Part shown: positions 13,272-21,632 of the stretch, one piece after another | How positions within the stretch are numbered: the stretch's first letter is position 1 | Layout: each line of letters starts with the position of its first letter | Assembly (NCBI GenBank): GCA_025057455.1 | Contig: JANWWY010000001.1 | Span: forward strand, 1-64,000 | Direction: 5' to 3' | Source of the DNA: Aquificaceae bacterium | Lineage (GTDB): Bacteria; Aquificota; Aquificia; Aquificales; Aquificaceae | DNA: 64,000 bases | The notes under the pieces: model-generated | The model's database searches: none | Told to the model about the DNA's origin: nothing | Seen by the model: the letters and a program-made list of their open reading frames with translations, nothing else | Made by a program: the position numbers and the translations under genes

Positions 13272-13892
13272 ATGGAAAATGTCAAATTGAAGGCGTCGGA
13301 ATATGCAACCCTCAACAATCTCTCTTTAAACACCGTCAAAAATCGCATAAGGGCTGGCCTTCTAAGGGGCGGTAAGGAAGAGGATGGTATATGGTATGTA
13401 TACCTAACTCAGGAGGAGTTTGACTACCTAAAAAGCTTGAAGGAAGCCAACGAGGAGAGGGAAAGGAAAACGCAGGAGGGGCTTGAGAGCTTGAAGTCTA
13501 CGCTTGAAGGTAGTCTTATAGCCACCTACATGTCCGCACTGATGCAAAAGGAACAGCAAAAGGAACAGCTACTTCATGAGCTTTCCAGCCTCTACACCTT
13601 ATTAGCTATAAAAGAGAAGGAAATGGAATTTCTTTTAAAGGAGCTGGAAAGAACAAAAAGCAGGTGTGATGAAAAAGAGAAGGAAAATCAGGAGCTAAGG
13701 GAAATGCTGGCAAAAGAAGAGGAAAAAACGAAACAGCTTCAAGAAGCCTTGAGGGAAAAGGAGTATATCCTCAGTCAGAAGGAGCTGGAAATACAGAGAA
13801 CAATACTTGAGAAAGATAGGGAACTTCTTAGTAAAGAGATGGAGCTTTCTTCTCTTCGCATGGAACTGCAGAAAATAAAGAAGGAGGAATAA
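13272..13892 (+). CDS. HTH protein with long coiled coil, 206 aa
   Basis: Residues 4-45 look like a MerR/excisionase-type helix-turn-helix with a wing: LKASEYATLNNLSLNTVKNR, then IRAGLLRGGKEEDGIWYVYL. Residues 50-206 are an almost unbroken E/K/L/Q-rich coiled coil. I do not recognise a named family. The layout is like partition or phage DNA-binding proteins that oligomerise through a coil. It lies between the dif-like site and the xer gene, 10 bases upstream of xer, so a role in recombination or chromosome organisation is possible but unproven. Confidence 0.75.
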   Translation: MENVKLKASEYATLNNLSLNTVKNRIRAGLLRGGKEEDGIWYVYLTQEEFDYLKSLKEANEERERKTQEGLESLKSTLEGSLIATYMSALMQKEQQKEQLLHELSSLYTLLAIKEKEMEFLLKELERTKSRCDEKEKENQELREMLAKEEEKTKQLQEALREKEYILSQKELEIQRTILEKDRELLSKEMELSSLRMELQKIKKEE

Positions 13893-13902
13893 AATTTTAA
13901 TC

Positions 13903-14766
13903 ATGGAGAGGCTTATAGAGCTTTGGGTTAAGAGCTTGAGTAAAACCAAGAGCCAAAGAACTGTAACCACCTACAGAATGTGCCTGTCTGCCTTTCAAAA
14001 GCACTTGGAAACTGAAGAGGACCTTCTTAACATAGACCCAAAGTTAATATACTCCTATATGGATGCCTCCAACCTCTCTGTTTCCTCACTTCTGACCCAT
14101 CTGTCTGCCATAAAGCATTTTTATAAGTTTGCCTTTAGAAGGGGTTGGCTTGACAAGGAACGCCATTCTGAAATTGAGGCAGTGATAGAAGACATAAGGG
14201 ATGAGCTTTCCACCACAAAACCCAAGAGAGCTCCCAAGGCTTTAACAAAGGAAGAACTTCAGAAAATTTTTGAATCTGTAAAAAACACCAAATACGAGCG
14301 TGTCTATAGCCTTTTTCTGTACAGCGGTATAAGGCTCTCCGAATACGCACAGCTTCGTAGGGAATATTTTATGAGGGATAAGGATGAAGTATATTGGCTC
14401 AGACTACCTGCAGAGTTAACTAAAAGAAAAAAGGAAAGGCTCGTGCCTATAATAGGACCTTCAAAAGAAGAAACAATAAAAATAAATCAGAACTTACACA
14501 ATTGGCTTGAGGACTACGAAGAAAATATAAAGGTAAAGACTGGTTCCTTGCAGGTGTTCACCAACAGGCTTTCCCAAAGGCTAAAAATTCCCTTTTCAAT
14601 TCATAGCTTTAGGCACACATACATAACAAACTTGGTAAACGCTGGCTTTCCTGCGGAAATAGTTAAAGAATTTGCAGGGCATTCCAATGTAAAGACAACT
14701 ATAGACATTTACTACCGCTATAACCAGGACAGAGCTAAGAGTCTCGTAAAAAGCCTTTTGGGATGA
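13903..14766 (+). CDS. xerD: Xer-type tyrosine recombinase
   Basis: The protein has an N-terminal SAM-like core-binding domain (SLSKTKSQRTVTTYRMCLSA) and a catalytic domain. The catalytic set is visible: Arg in FLYSGIRLSEYAQL, Lys in LTKRKKERLVP, HSFRHTYITNL (HxxR), GHSNVKTTIDIYYRY (His, and the nucleophilic Tyr near the end). At 287 residues it matches Xer proteins rather than larger phage integrases. Only one Xer is seen here, so a single-recombinase (XerA/XerH-like) system is plausible. A GGAGGAATAAAATTTTAATC leader precedes the ATG. Its stop overlaps trmD by 4 bases, marking it as a resident gene rather than a recent integrase. Confidence 0.88.
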   Translation: MERLIELWVKSLSKTKSQRTVTTYRMCLSAFQKHLETEEDLLNIDPKLIYSYMDASNLSVSSLLTHLSAIKHFYKFAFRRGWLDKERHSEIEAVIEDIRDELSTTKPKRAPKALTKEELQKIFESVKNTKYERVYSLFLYSGIRLSEYAQLRREYFMRDKDEVYWLRLPAELTKRKKERLVPIIGPSKEETIKINQNLHNWLEDYEENIKVKTGSLQVFTNRLSQRLKIPFSIHSFRHTYITNLVNAGFPAEIVKEFAGHSNVKTTIDIYYRYNQDRAKSLVKSLLG

Positions 14767-15563
14767 AATTTATAGTCCTTACCATTTTTCCACAAATCGT
14801 AGAGTGTTACTCTCAATACGGTATTGTAAAGCAGGCTATAAAAAAGGGTATGTTGGAGCTTCTCACTATAGACATTAGGAAGTTTGCACAAAAGGGTCAA
14901 GTTGACGACACCGCTTACGGTGGACACCCCGGCATGGTTCTAAAGCCAGAGCCTGTTTTTGAAGCTTACGACCATATGGTAAAAAACTTTGGGAAGCCCC
15001 ATACCATAATTCCACAACCTTGGGGGAAAAAACTTACCCAGTCAGACCTTGACAGACTTTCCAAACTCCAGAGTATTGCGGTCATATGCGGAAGATACGA
15101 AGGGCTTGATGAAAGAGTAAACAAGCTTGCGGATGAAGAGTTTTCCTTGGGGGACTTTATCTTGGCAGGGGGCGAGCTTTTTGCTTTGGTGCTATTAGAG
15201 GGTATATCAAGGCTTTTACCCGGTGTCCTATCGGAACCAGAGAGCCTCCGTAGGGATTCCTTCAGAAGATGGCTGGGTACCCCAGTATACACAAGACCCC
15301 CAGAGTACAGGGGTATGAAGGTGCCAGAGGTTTTGCTCTCTGGAAACCATCAGCTTATTGGGCTATGGGAACTCTGGCATTCTATAGAAAGAACTCTTAA
15401 GCTAAGGCCCGACATAATTCCCAAAGACCTAAGCTCCTTGGAAAAATCTATGCTGCAGAGCATCCTTGAAGGAAAAGATTTTAAAGAGTGGCTTAAAGAG
15501 ATAGGACAAAGCAGGGCTATAAGTGAATTACAAAAGTTTCAAGAGCTTCAAAGGAACGCATAG
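14763..15563 (+). CDS. trmD: tRNA (guanine-N1)-methyltransferase
   Basis: TrmD methylates G37 of several tRNAs using S-adenosylmethionine and prevents frameshifting. Diagnostic segments are IFPQIVE, QVDDTAYGGHPGMVLKPEP, ICGRYEGLDERV, EFSLGDFILAGGELFAL (trefoil-knot cofactor site) and YTRPPEYRGMKVPEVLLSGN. Length is 266, slightly over the usual ~250 because of a longer C-terminus. Translational coupling to xer (ATGA at 14763-14766) is unusual; trmD is more often beside rimM, rpsP or rplS. Confidence 0.97.
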   Translation: MKFIVLTIFPQIVECYSQYGIVKQAIKKGMLELLTIDIRKFAQKGQVDDTAYGGHPGMVLKPEPVFEAYDHMVKNFGKPHTIIPQPWGKKLTQSDLDRLSKLQSIAVICGRYEGLDERVNKLADEEFSLGDFILAGGELFALVLLEGISRLLPGVLSEPESLRRDSFRRWLGTPVYTRPPEYRGMKVPEVLLSGNHQLIGLWELWHSIERTLKLRPDIIPKDLSSLEKSMLQSILEGKDFKEWLKEIGQSRAISELQKFQELQRNA

Positions 15564-15624
15564 CCGGCTCGTAGGTACTTTCGCTTGAAGTATAATCAAT
15601 CTAAGAGGGTTTTGGGGGTGAGCT

Positions 15625-18006
15625 ATGAAAGAACTTGTAAAAGCCTTCAGAGCGTGCAACTATTTAGCGGTGGGAATGATATACCTTTGGGACAACCCCC
15701 TGCTAAAAGATCCTCTCAGAAAAGAGCATATCAAAGGGAGGCTTCTTGGACACTGGGGTGCAAGTCCCAACATAAGCCTCACATACCTTCTTACAAGCTA
15801 CGCTCTGAAAAAGTACAGCTTTGACGCAATACTGGTGGTAGGTCCCGGACACGGAGCTCCCGGCTACATAGCACCCCTCTTTCTTGAGGGAACGCTTACC
15901 AAGTTTTACCCAGAATTCTCACAGGATGAGGGGGGCATAAGGAAGCTTTTTAGGAGCTTTTCTTTTCCTGGTGGACTTGGTAGCCATTGCACCCCAGAAC
16001 TCCCCGGCTCTATACAGGAAGGTGGCGAGCTGGGCTATAGCCTTTCCCATGCCTTTGGTGCGGTCTTTGACAATCCAAACCTAATCGCCGTTGTTCTGGT
16101 TGGCGACGGTGAAGCGGAAACAGGACCTCTTGCCACCGCTTGGCACTCAAACAAGTTTCTAAACCCAGAAAGAGACGGTCTTGTTCTCCCAGTCCTTTCC
16201 CTAAACGGCTACAAAATAAACAACCCTACAATCCTCGCAAGGATACCAAAAGAAGAGGTGTTAAGCCTCTTTAGAGGTTACGGCTACGAACCTCTATGGG
16301 TTGAGGGCGAAGAAATCCAAGAAGTCGTTGAAACTACGTGGGATGCTATGAAAAAGGCTTTTGACAGGCTGATGGAAATAAAGCAAAGCCCTAAGGGCAG
16401 ACCTATTTTGCCATTGATAATTCTCAAAACACCAAAGGGATGGACTGCACCCAAAGAGTTTAAGGGAAAGCACATTGAGGGCTACTGGAGGTCCCATCAG
16501 GTGCCCCTCTCTGATGTTAGAGAAAATCCAGAGAGCCTGAAGCTCCTCCAAGAGTGGCTTATGAGCTACAATCCGAGAGAACTTTTTGACGAGAGTGGCA
16601 AGCTCCTCATAAATACAAAAGAAATCTTCCCAGAAGAAGGCAGAAGGCTCGGGGACACACCCTACGCCAACGGAGGTCTTCTGAAGAAACCTCTGAAACT
16701 TCCCAATCCAAAGGACTACAGCGTAGAGAGGTTTACCATAAACAGCAACACGCTACCCCTTGGCCATTATCTGAGCGAAGTGTTAAGGAAAAATCCCCAA
16801 AACTTCCGAGTTTTTGGACCGGACGAGACCGCTTCCAACAGACTACATCCCACCTTTGAGCATAAAAAAGCTTGGATGGCGGAAATTCTGCCCATTGACA
16901 GCGACGAAGGACACCTTAGTCCTTTTGGAAGAGTTATGGAAATGCTCTCAGAGCATACCGTAGAGGGGTGGCTTGAAGGCTACCTCCTTACGGGAAGACA
17001 CGGATTTTTAAGCACCTACGAAGGGTTTGCACCCATAATAACCTCCATGGTAAACCAGTTTGGCAAGTGGCTTGACATAAGCCAAGATGTGCCTTGGAGA
17101 GAGCCAATAAGTTCTCTAAACCTGCTCCTTACTTCCGTAGTTTGGAGGCAAGACCACAATGGTTTTACCCACCAAGACCCAGGCTTTATAAACAGCGTAG
17201 TGGACAAGTGGCCCAACGTGGTAAGGCTGTACTTCCCTTGCGATGCTAACACATTGCTGGCAACGGTTCATCTATGTCTTTCTTCTACCAACAGGATAAA
17301 CATAATAGTGGCGGACAAGCAGTTACACCCCCAATATTTAGACTACGAGAGTGCTATGAACCATGTTATCAAGGGCATTGGAATATTTGACTTTGCTACC
17401 ACTTATCCAGAAAGGGAACCCGACGTAGTTCTTGCAAGCTGTGGGGATATACCCACGAAGGAAACACTGGGAGCCTTTATTCTACTGAAGGAATTTTTCC
17501 CAGACCTTGCCATAAGGTTTGTGAGCGTGGTAAACCTCTTTAGGTTAACGCCAGACACGGAACATCCAGACGGTCTTCCAGACAGGGACTTTGATGTTTA
17601 CTTTACCACGGACAAGCCCATAATCTTTAACTTCCACGGCTATCCGTGGCTCATTCACAGGCTTACCTACAGAAGAAAGAACCACAAAAACCTACACGTT
17701 AGAGGCTACAGAGAAAACAGAAAGATAGGCATAGATGCCAGCCATCTACAGCCTTTTCTAAAGGGAAGAGGGGGCATAACCACACCTCTACAGCTGGCAA
17801 TACTCAACCAAATAGACCGCTTCAGCATTGCCATAGACGTAATCCAAAGAGTTCCAAAACTACAATCAAAGGGCGGAAAGTATGTGGACATGCTAAAAGA
17901 CATGCAGATAAAAGCTTTGAGATATGCCTACTCAGAAGGCGTAGACCTACCGGAGATGTCCGATGAGAACTTTCTTGTGCCTAAACTACGGCAGCTCCTC
18001 TCTTAA
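15625..18006 (+). CDS. xfp: phosphoketolase (xylulose-5-P / fructose-6-P)
   Basis: This thiamine-diphosphate enzyme splits xylulose 5-phosphate or fructose 6-phosphate with phosphate, giving acetyl phosphate and a shorter sugar phosphate. Seen are GHWGASPNISLTY, VVGPGHGAPGYIAPLFLEGT, FPGGLGSHCTPELPGSIQEG, the cofactor motif VGDGEAETGPLATAWHSNKF, FGPDETASNRLHP and FTHQDPGFINSV. At 793 residues it is full length. TATAAT lies at 15591-15596 and the start follows TTTTGGGGGTGAGCT. The acetate kinase gene overlaps its 3' end by 44 bases, so acetyl phosphate can be used directly to make ATP. Confidence 0.96.
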   Translation: MKELVKAFRACNYLAVGMIYLWDNPLLKDPLRKEHIKGRLLGHWGASPNISLTYLLTSYALKKYSFDAILVVGPGHGAPGYIAPLFLEGTLTKFYPEFSQDEGGIRKLFRSFSFPGGLGSHCTPELPGSIQEGGELGYSLSHAFGAVFDNPNLIAVVLVGDGEAETGPLATAWHSNKFLNPERDGLVLPVLSLNGYKINNPTILARIPKEEVLSLFRGYGYEPLWVEGEEIQEVVETTWDAMKKAFDRLMEIKQSPKGRPILPLIILKTPKGWTAPKEFKGKHIEGYWRSHQVPLSDVRENPESLKLLQEWLMSYNPRELFDESGKLLINTKEIFPEEGRRLGDTPYANGGLLKKPLKLPNPKDYSVERFTINSNTLPLGHYLSEVLRKNPQNFRVFGPDETASNRLHPTFEHKKAWMAEILPIDSDEGHLSPFGRVMEMLSEHTVEGWLEGYLLTGRHGFLSTYEGFAPIITSMVNQFGKWLDISQDVPWREPISSLNLLLTSVVWRQDHNGFTHQDPGFINSVVDKWPNVVRLYFPCDANTLLATVHLCLSSTNRINIIVADKQLHPQYLDYESAMNHVIKGIGIFDFATTYPEREPDVVLASCGDIPTKETLGAFILLKEFFPDLAIRFVSVVNLFRLTPDTEHPDGLPDRDFDVYFTTDKPIIFNFHGYPWLIHRLTYRRKNHKNLHVRGYRENRKIGIDASHLQPFLKGRGGITTPLQLAILNQIDRFSIAIDVIQRVPKLQSKGGKYVDMLKDMQIKALRYAYSEGVDLPEMSDENFLVPKLRQLLS

Positions 18007-19036
18007 ATACGCCCTTTTTGAGGAAACTAAAGCAGTCCTCCGTGGCTCTTACGAGTGCAGGAGGCTGGAAGATTTTGAAAGAGCTCTTGAAGAGCTAAGG
18101 AAAAATATACAAAGCGTTCCTTGTGCAGTGGCCCATAGGGTCGTGCATGGTATGGAACACACCAGCCCTATGCCCATACGTGAGGAAAGCCTAAAAATTC
18201 TTGAAGAGCTTGCCCAGATAAACCCCCTTCACAATGCCATAGCACTAAAGGGAATAAAGAAGAGCTTGCAAGTCTTTCCAGAGAGCAAGCACTTTGCCCT
18301 CTTTGACACGGACTTTCACAGGAATATGCCACCCTATGCGAGGATATACGGCATAGACTACAGCCTATATCAAAAAGGTATAAAGAGGTACGGCTTTCAT
18401 GGTCTTTCTTATTCTTATCTTCTTAGAAAATCAAAGGAAATTTTACAGAAGGAAAAACCTAACCTCATTATGATGCACTTAGGTCAAGGCTGTAGCCTGT
18501 GTGCGGTAAAGGATGGATTATCCGTAGAAACCTCAATGGGATTCTCACCCTTAGAAGGTCTTCTCATGGTCTCAAGACCGGGGGACATAGATGCAGGCAT
18601 ACTGCTTGAACTTTTGCGTATGGGCTACTCCCCAGAGGAGCTAAATCATGCTCTTTACTATAGGTCTGGTTTGAGTGCCATGGCGGATGTTTCAAATTTT
18701 AAAGAACTATTAGCCCACATGGATTCAGACAATAGGGCAAGGCTTGCCTTTGATGCTTTTATTCATAGGCTCTTAAAGTACGTGGGGGCTTACTGGTTTC
18801 TGCTACAGGGCAAGGTAGACGCTCTTGTCTTTTCTGGTGGCATAGGCGAGAACAGCTGGGAGGTAAGAAAAGTCATCTGCGAGAAGCTCTCTTTCTTACG
18901 CATAGAAATAGACAACAATGCCAACAGAGAAAACAAGGAACTTATAAGCACACCTCAAAGTCCTGTAAAGGTTTTAGTTTTGAAAACTGACGAAGAGCTT
19001 GAGATGGTCTTAAGACTGTTGGAACAGATACTCTAA
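17963..19036 (+). CDS. ackA: acetate kinase
   Basis: It transfers the phosphate of acetyl phosphate to ADP, yielding acetate and ATP. Motifs are LCLNYGSSSLKYALFEE, AHRVVHG, FDTDFHRNMPPYA, YGFHGLSY, MMHLGQGCSLCAVKDG, SMGFSPLEGLLMVSRPGDID and FSGGIGENSWEVR. At 357 residues it is shorter than the usual ~400; the C-terminal part is compact. The common phosphate loop reads NYGSSSLK, with Tyr where Ala or Cys is common. The start lies 44 bases inside the phosphoketolase gene, and the end overlaps ribD on the other strand by 27 bases. Confidence 0.94.
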   Translation: MRTFLCLNYGSSSLKYALFEETKAVLRGSYECRRLEDFERALEELRKNIQSVPCAVAHRVVHGMEHTSPMPIREESLKILEELAQINPLHNAIALKGIKKSLQVFPESKHFALFDTDFHRNMPPYARIYGIDYSLYQKGIKRYGFHGLSYSYLLRKSKEILQKEKPNLIMMHLGQGCSLCAVKDGLSVETSMGFSPLEGLLMVSRPGDIDAGILLELLRMGYSPEELNHALYYRSGLSAMADVSNFKELLAHMDSDNRARLAFDAFIHRLLKYVGAYWFLLQGKVDALVFSGGIGENSWEVRKVICEKLSFLRIEIDNNANRENKELISTPQSPVKVLVLKTDEELEMVLRLLEQIL

Positions 19037-20095
19037 GGCTACGTCTTCCCCGAACCTTTTTAAATCTCTTAGTTTTAACCTCTTTGCCTGTGCAACATAG
19101 TTTATGTTAAGGTCTCCTATGCGCTTTCCCTCTCCCAAGAGCATAGGAGCTAAAAAGACCCAAATTCTGTCAAAGAGTCCTTCCTTTATGAAGCTTGTCA
19201 AGGTATAAGCACCTCCTTCCACCAGAAGGTGCATAACATCCAAAAAGTATAGCTCTCTCAGCACTTCCCCTAAATTAAGCCTTCTATCTTCAGAGGTTGC
19301 TATTATAACCTTTACACCCAGTTCCTGAAGTCTGTCTATCTTATCCCTGTCTTCCTTTGCGGTCACCACCAGCGTTTGAGCCTTTCCATCCTTTACAAGC
19401 TTTAAGCCTTCGCTAATCCTCAGCTGGGGGTCAAGAACTATCCTAAGGGGTTGCCTTTCCCACTCAAAGGCTCGGACCGTCAGCTCTGGGTCGTCCCTGA
19501 GTGCAGTGTTTATACCCACAAGCACTGCGGTTGCCTCAGCTCTAAGCTTGTGAGCAAAGGCTCTGGACTCTTCCGAGCTTATCCATTTGCTATCCCCAGT
19601 CTTTGTTCCCATAGTTCCGTCTATGCTCTGAGCCCACTTAAGGGTTACATAGGGTCTTTTCTGCGTTATGTAGGCAAAAAAGTCCTCGTTTATTCTCTTT
19701 GCTTCCTCCTCCAGCACGCCAAGGACCACTTCAATGCCAGCCTCTCTTAGCCTTGCAACCCCTCTCCCAGACACGAGGGGGTTTGGGTCCAAAGTGGCAA
19801 CTACTACTTTTTTTAGCCCAGCCCTTATTATGGCATCAGTGCACGGAGGCGTCCTTCCGTAGTGGCTACAAGGCTCAAGGGTCACATAAAGTGTAGCACC
19901 CTTAGCCTTCTCCCCGGCTTTCTGTAAAGCTACCACCTCCGCATGAGGCATTCCAACTTTTTCGTGGTAGCCCTCCCCTACTATTTTGCCATCTTTTACT
20001 ATTACACAACCTACAGTTGGATTAGGATGAGTAAGACCTTTTCTAAGGAGGGCAAGCTCAAGAGCCCTCCTCATAAACCTGACATCATCCATCAA
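19010..20095 (-). CDS. ribD: bifunctional riboflavin deaminase/reductase
   Basis: RibD deaminates the pyrimidine intermediate of riboflavin synthesis and then reduces its ribose. The N-terminal zinc deaminase shows HAEVVALQKAGEKAKGATLY, LEPCSHYGRTPPCTDAI (zinc His and two Cys, catalytic Glu). The C-terminal reductase shows PYVTLKWAQSIDGTMGTKTG, WISSEESRAFAHKLRAEATA and HLLVEGGAYTLTSFI. Length (361) is normal. It overlaps the zinc-ribbon gene by 4 bases upstream. Product use is served by ribF at 6100. Confidence 0.97.
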   Translation of the reverse strand: MMDDVRFMRRALELALLRKGLTHPNPTVGCVIVKDGKIVGEGYHEKVGMPHAEVVALQKAGEKAKGATLYVTLEPCSHYGRTPPCTDAIIRAGLKKVVVATLDPNPLVSGRGVARLREAGIEVVLGVLEEEAKRINEDFFAYITQKRPYVTLKWAQSIDGTMGTKTGDSKWISSEESRAFAHKLRAEATAVLVGINTALRDDPELTVRAFEWERQPLRIVLDPQLRISEGLKLVKDGKAQTLVVTAKEDRDKIDRLQELGVKVIIATSEDRRLNLGEVLRELYFLDVMHLLVEGGAYTLTSFIKEGLFDRIWVFLAPMLLGEGKRIGDLNINYVAQAKRLKLRDLKRFGEDVALEYLFQQS

Positions 20096-20364
20096 TCGAA
20101 TATGTCAAAAAGCTCACCAAAGATGGACTTTTTCTTCTTCTTATACTTGTATTCCTCGTACTTTCTGTACACATCAGGATGCTCTCTTGTGATGGATCTG
20201 AGTTCGTCATCCAAACTGCTCTCAGCCCTACGCATAGCTTCTATTATTTTTGAAAGCTCACCCTTATCAAGCCATATGCCCCCACAGGAAGGGCACACAT
20301 CTACCAAAACACCGTATTTGTTTACTTCAAGCAATTCTACGTTTCCACACCTTGGACACTTCAC
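20092..20364 (-). CDS. TFIIB-type zinc-ribbon protein
   Basis: This 90-residue protein opens MKCPRCGN and continues VDVCPSCGGIWLDKGELSKI, the four-cysteine zinc ribbon of the zf-TFIIB family. A charged helical tail ends in KKKKKSIFGELFDIF. These proteins are widespread but their role is not established. It overlaps both ribD and the DUF302 gene by 4 bases, so all three are one translational unit. Confidence 0.85.
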   Translation of the reverse strand: MKCPRCGNVELLEVNKYGVLVDVCPSCGGIWLDKGELSKIIEAMRRAESSLDDELRSITREHPDVYRKYEEYKYKKKKKSIFGELFDIFD

Positions 20365-20741
20365 AGGCTTTCCTCCATGATTTCTTTCATAAGCCTTTCC
20401 ACCTCTTCCGCCACATCCCTCAGCTCTGGTCTGTTGTACATGTCCAGCATAGCGGTGGGTGCTATGGTGCTAATTACAGTTTTTCCATCTTTTTCAAAGA
20501 GGGCTATCCTGCAGGGCATGGCGGTAGAAATGTATGGGTCTGCGGAAAGCACCTTACTGGCATGCCTAGGAGAGCAAACCTCCACTATAATACATTTGTA
20601 GTCTATAGGCACTCCCTTGTTCTCAAGTATGTTAGATACCTCATGCACAGACATAACCCCAAAGCCCTTGGACTTAGCCTTTTCCTCAATGGCACTCCTT
20701 ACTTCTTCAATGCTTTTAGTAGTTTCGTAGTTTATTAGCAT
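20361..20741 (-). CDS. DUF302 family protein
   Basis: A 126-residue protein with the DUF302 pattern: an N-terminal strand-helix (YETTKSIEEVRSAIEEKAKS), GFGVMSVHEVSNILENKG, IVEVCSPRHASKVLSADP, ISTAMPCRIALFEKDGKTVI and APTAMLD. These are single-domain cytoplasmic proteins of unknown function, often near sulfur or redox genes. The conserved VC and PCRIA cysteines are present. GGAGGTAAGCC precedes the ATG, and the upstream gene ends 3 bases before it. Confidence 0.88.
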   Translation of the reverse strand: MLINYETTKSIEEVRSAIEEKAKSKGFGVMSVHEVSNILENKGVPIDYKCIIVEVCSPRHASKVLSADPYISTAMPCRIALFEKDGKTVISTIAPTAMLDMYNRPELRDVAEEVERLMKEIMEESL

Positions 20742-20744
20742 GGC

Positions 20745-21167
20745 TTACCTCCTTCCTAAGAATTGTAGCATCTCTGTATATATTATATTGAAAGCATCCT
20801 GTATAGCACTCCTCCTTGGAAGGTCCCCTAAACTACCATCGGGTAAAGAGTAGGATACTAAGGCGGAGAAAACCCTTTTTTCCTTTAATGTAAGGCTAAC
20901 CCTTATCTCCAAATTGTAGGCACTAACCCTCTGCTGGGGTGTGTAAGCTATGGGAGTTTCCTTTATGAGGTCCACAGAGGGTGTTATCTTCTCAGCTTCA
21001 GGGGTGCATTTTATCCTGTGTCCGCTCTCCAACAAAGCCCTTTCCAAGGTTTTTCTAAACACATATTCTACATAAGGGTCTGGGTAGGGGTTTTGGATGT
21101 TCCCCACGCAGAAATCCTTTGAGAGTGCCAAAGACAAAAAAGCTGTAAGAAGGAGGATGATTACCAT
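20745..21167 (-). CDS. putative LptE-like outer-membrane assembly protein
   Basis: The 140-residue product starts with a hydrophobic signal-like segment (VIILLLTAFLSLALS), so it is exported. The rest alternates strands and helices in an LptE-like order: YVEYVFRKTLERALLESGHR, YNLEIRVSLTLKEKRVFSAL and AIQDAFNIIYTEMLQFL. No good lipobox cysteine is present; C20 is not preceded by the usual residues. LptE would plug LptD during lipopolysaccharide export. The call is structural guesswork; it is otherwise an unknown exported protein. Its ATG is only 18 bases from the divergent mrpE ATG. Confidence 0.5.
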   Translation of the reverse strand: MVIILLLTAFLSLALSKDFCVGNIQNPYPDPYVEYVFRKTLERALLESGHRIKCTPEAEKITPSVDLIKETPIAYTPQQRVSAYNLEIRVSLTLKEKRVFSALVSYSLPDGSLGDLPRRSAIQDAFNIIYTEMLQFLGRR

Positions 21168-21185
21168 GTTTTATAATATAGGCTA
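21168..21185. promoter_or_regulatory. 18-bp divergent start-codon gap with back-to-back -10 boxes
   Basis: TATAAT at 21172-21177 serves the plus strand and ends 8 bases before the mrpE ATG. The overlapping TATATT on the minus strand (plus 21175-21180) ends 7 bases before the LptE-like ATG. The -35 regions must lie inside the opposite genes. The two promoters cannot be occupied at once. Confidence 0.55.
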
Positions 21186-21632
21186 ATGCTTTTTCTCTTT
21201 GGGCTTTATTCCTCCTTATGGCTAATTCTTGCGGGTTTAAGTCCTAAATCCCTTATCTTTGGCATTCCCGCAGTGACTCTTGCAATTTTTTTCCATAGGG
21301 CTCTTGGATTTTATCCGTCAAAGGTTAGAACTTTAACCTTTCTTGAATTTTTCTTCACATTTCTCTGGTACTCTCTAAAGGGTGGCTTGGATGTGGCAAG
21401 GAGGGTTTTGGGGATAAAGCTTGTTGTAGACCCAGGTTTTGTGGTCTATAGGCTCTCCTCTGATAAAAAACCCGCAAGATTCCTGCTGGCTATGGTGCTT
21501 AACCTAACGCCTGGCACTCTGAGCGTGGAGTTGGAAAAAGACGTGCTTTTGATACACCTTTTGGATGTAAAAAGCCATAGAGAAGAGCAAATAAAAAGGC
21601 TTGAAGAACTTATAAACAGGTTGCTCTCATGA
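21186..21632 (+). CDS. mrpE: Mrp antiporter subunit E
   Basis: This is the MnhE/MrpE subunit of a multisubunit cation/proton antiporter in the inner membrane. The N-terminal two-thirds has two to three hydrophobic helices, then GGLDVARRVLGIKLVVDPGF, and the diagnostic LNLTPGTLSVELEKDVLLIH. Length is 148. No Shine-Dalgarno is seen; a TATAAT lies 8 bases upstream. It starts a run of seven genes that overlap or nearly touch. Confidence 0.93.
   Translation: MLFLFGLYSSLWLILAGLSPKSLIFGIPAVTLAIFFHRALGFYPSKVRTLTFLEFFFTFLWYSLKGGLDVARRVLGIKLVVDPGFVVYRLSSDKKPARFLLAMVLNLTPGTLSVELEKDVLLIHLLDVKSHREEQIKRLEELINRLLS

Noticed and set aside
13127..13375. 82-aa plus-strand frame spanning the palindrome, the promoter and the start of the HTH gene
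   Set aside because: It crosses the dif-like site and a consensus promoter, has no ribosome site, and overlaps the well-supported HTH gene in another frame.
18946..19096. Terminator between ackA and ribD
   Set aside because: The genes overlap by 27 bases and no stem with T tract was found.
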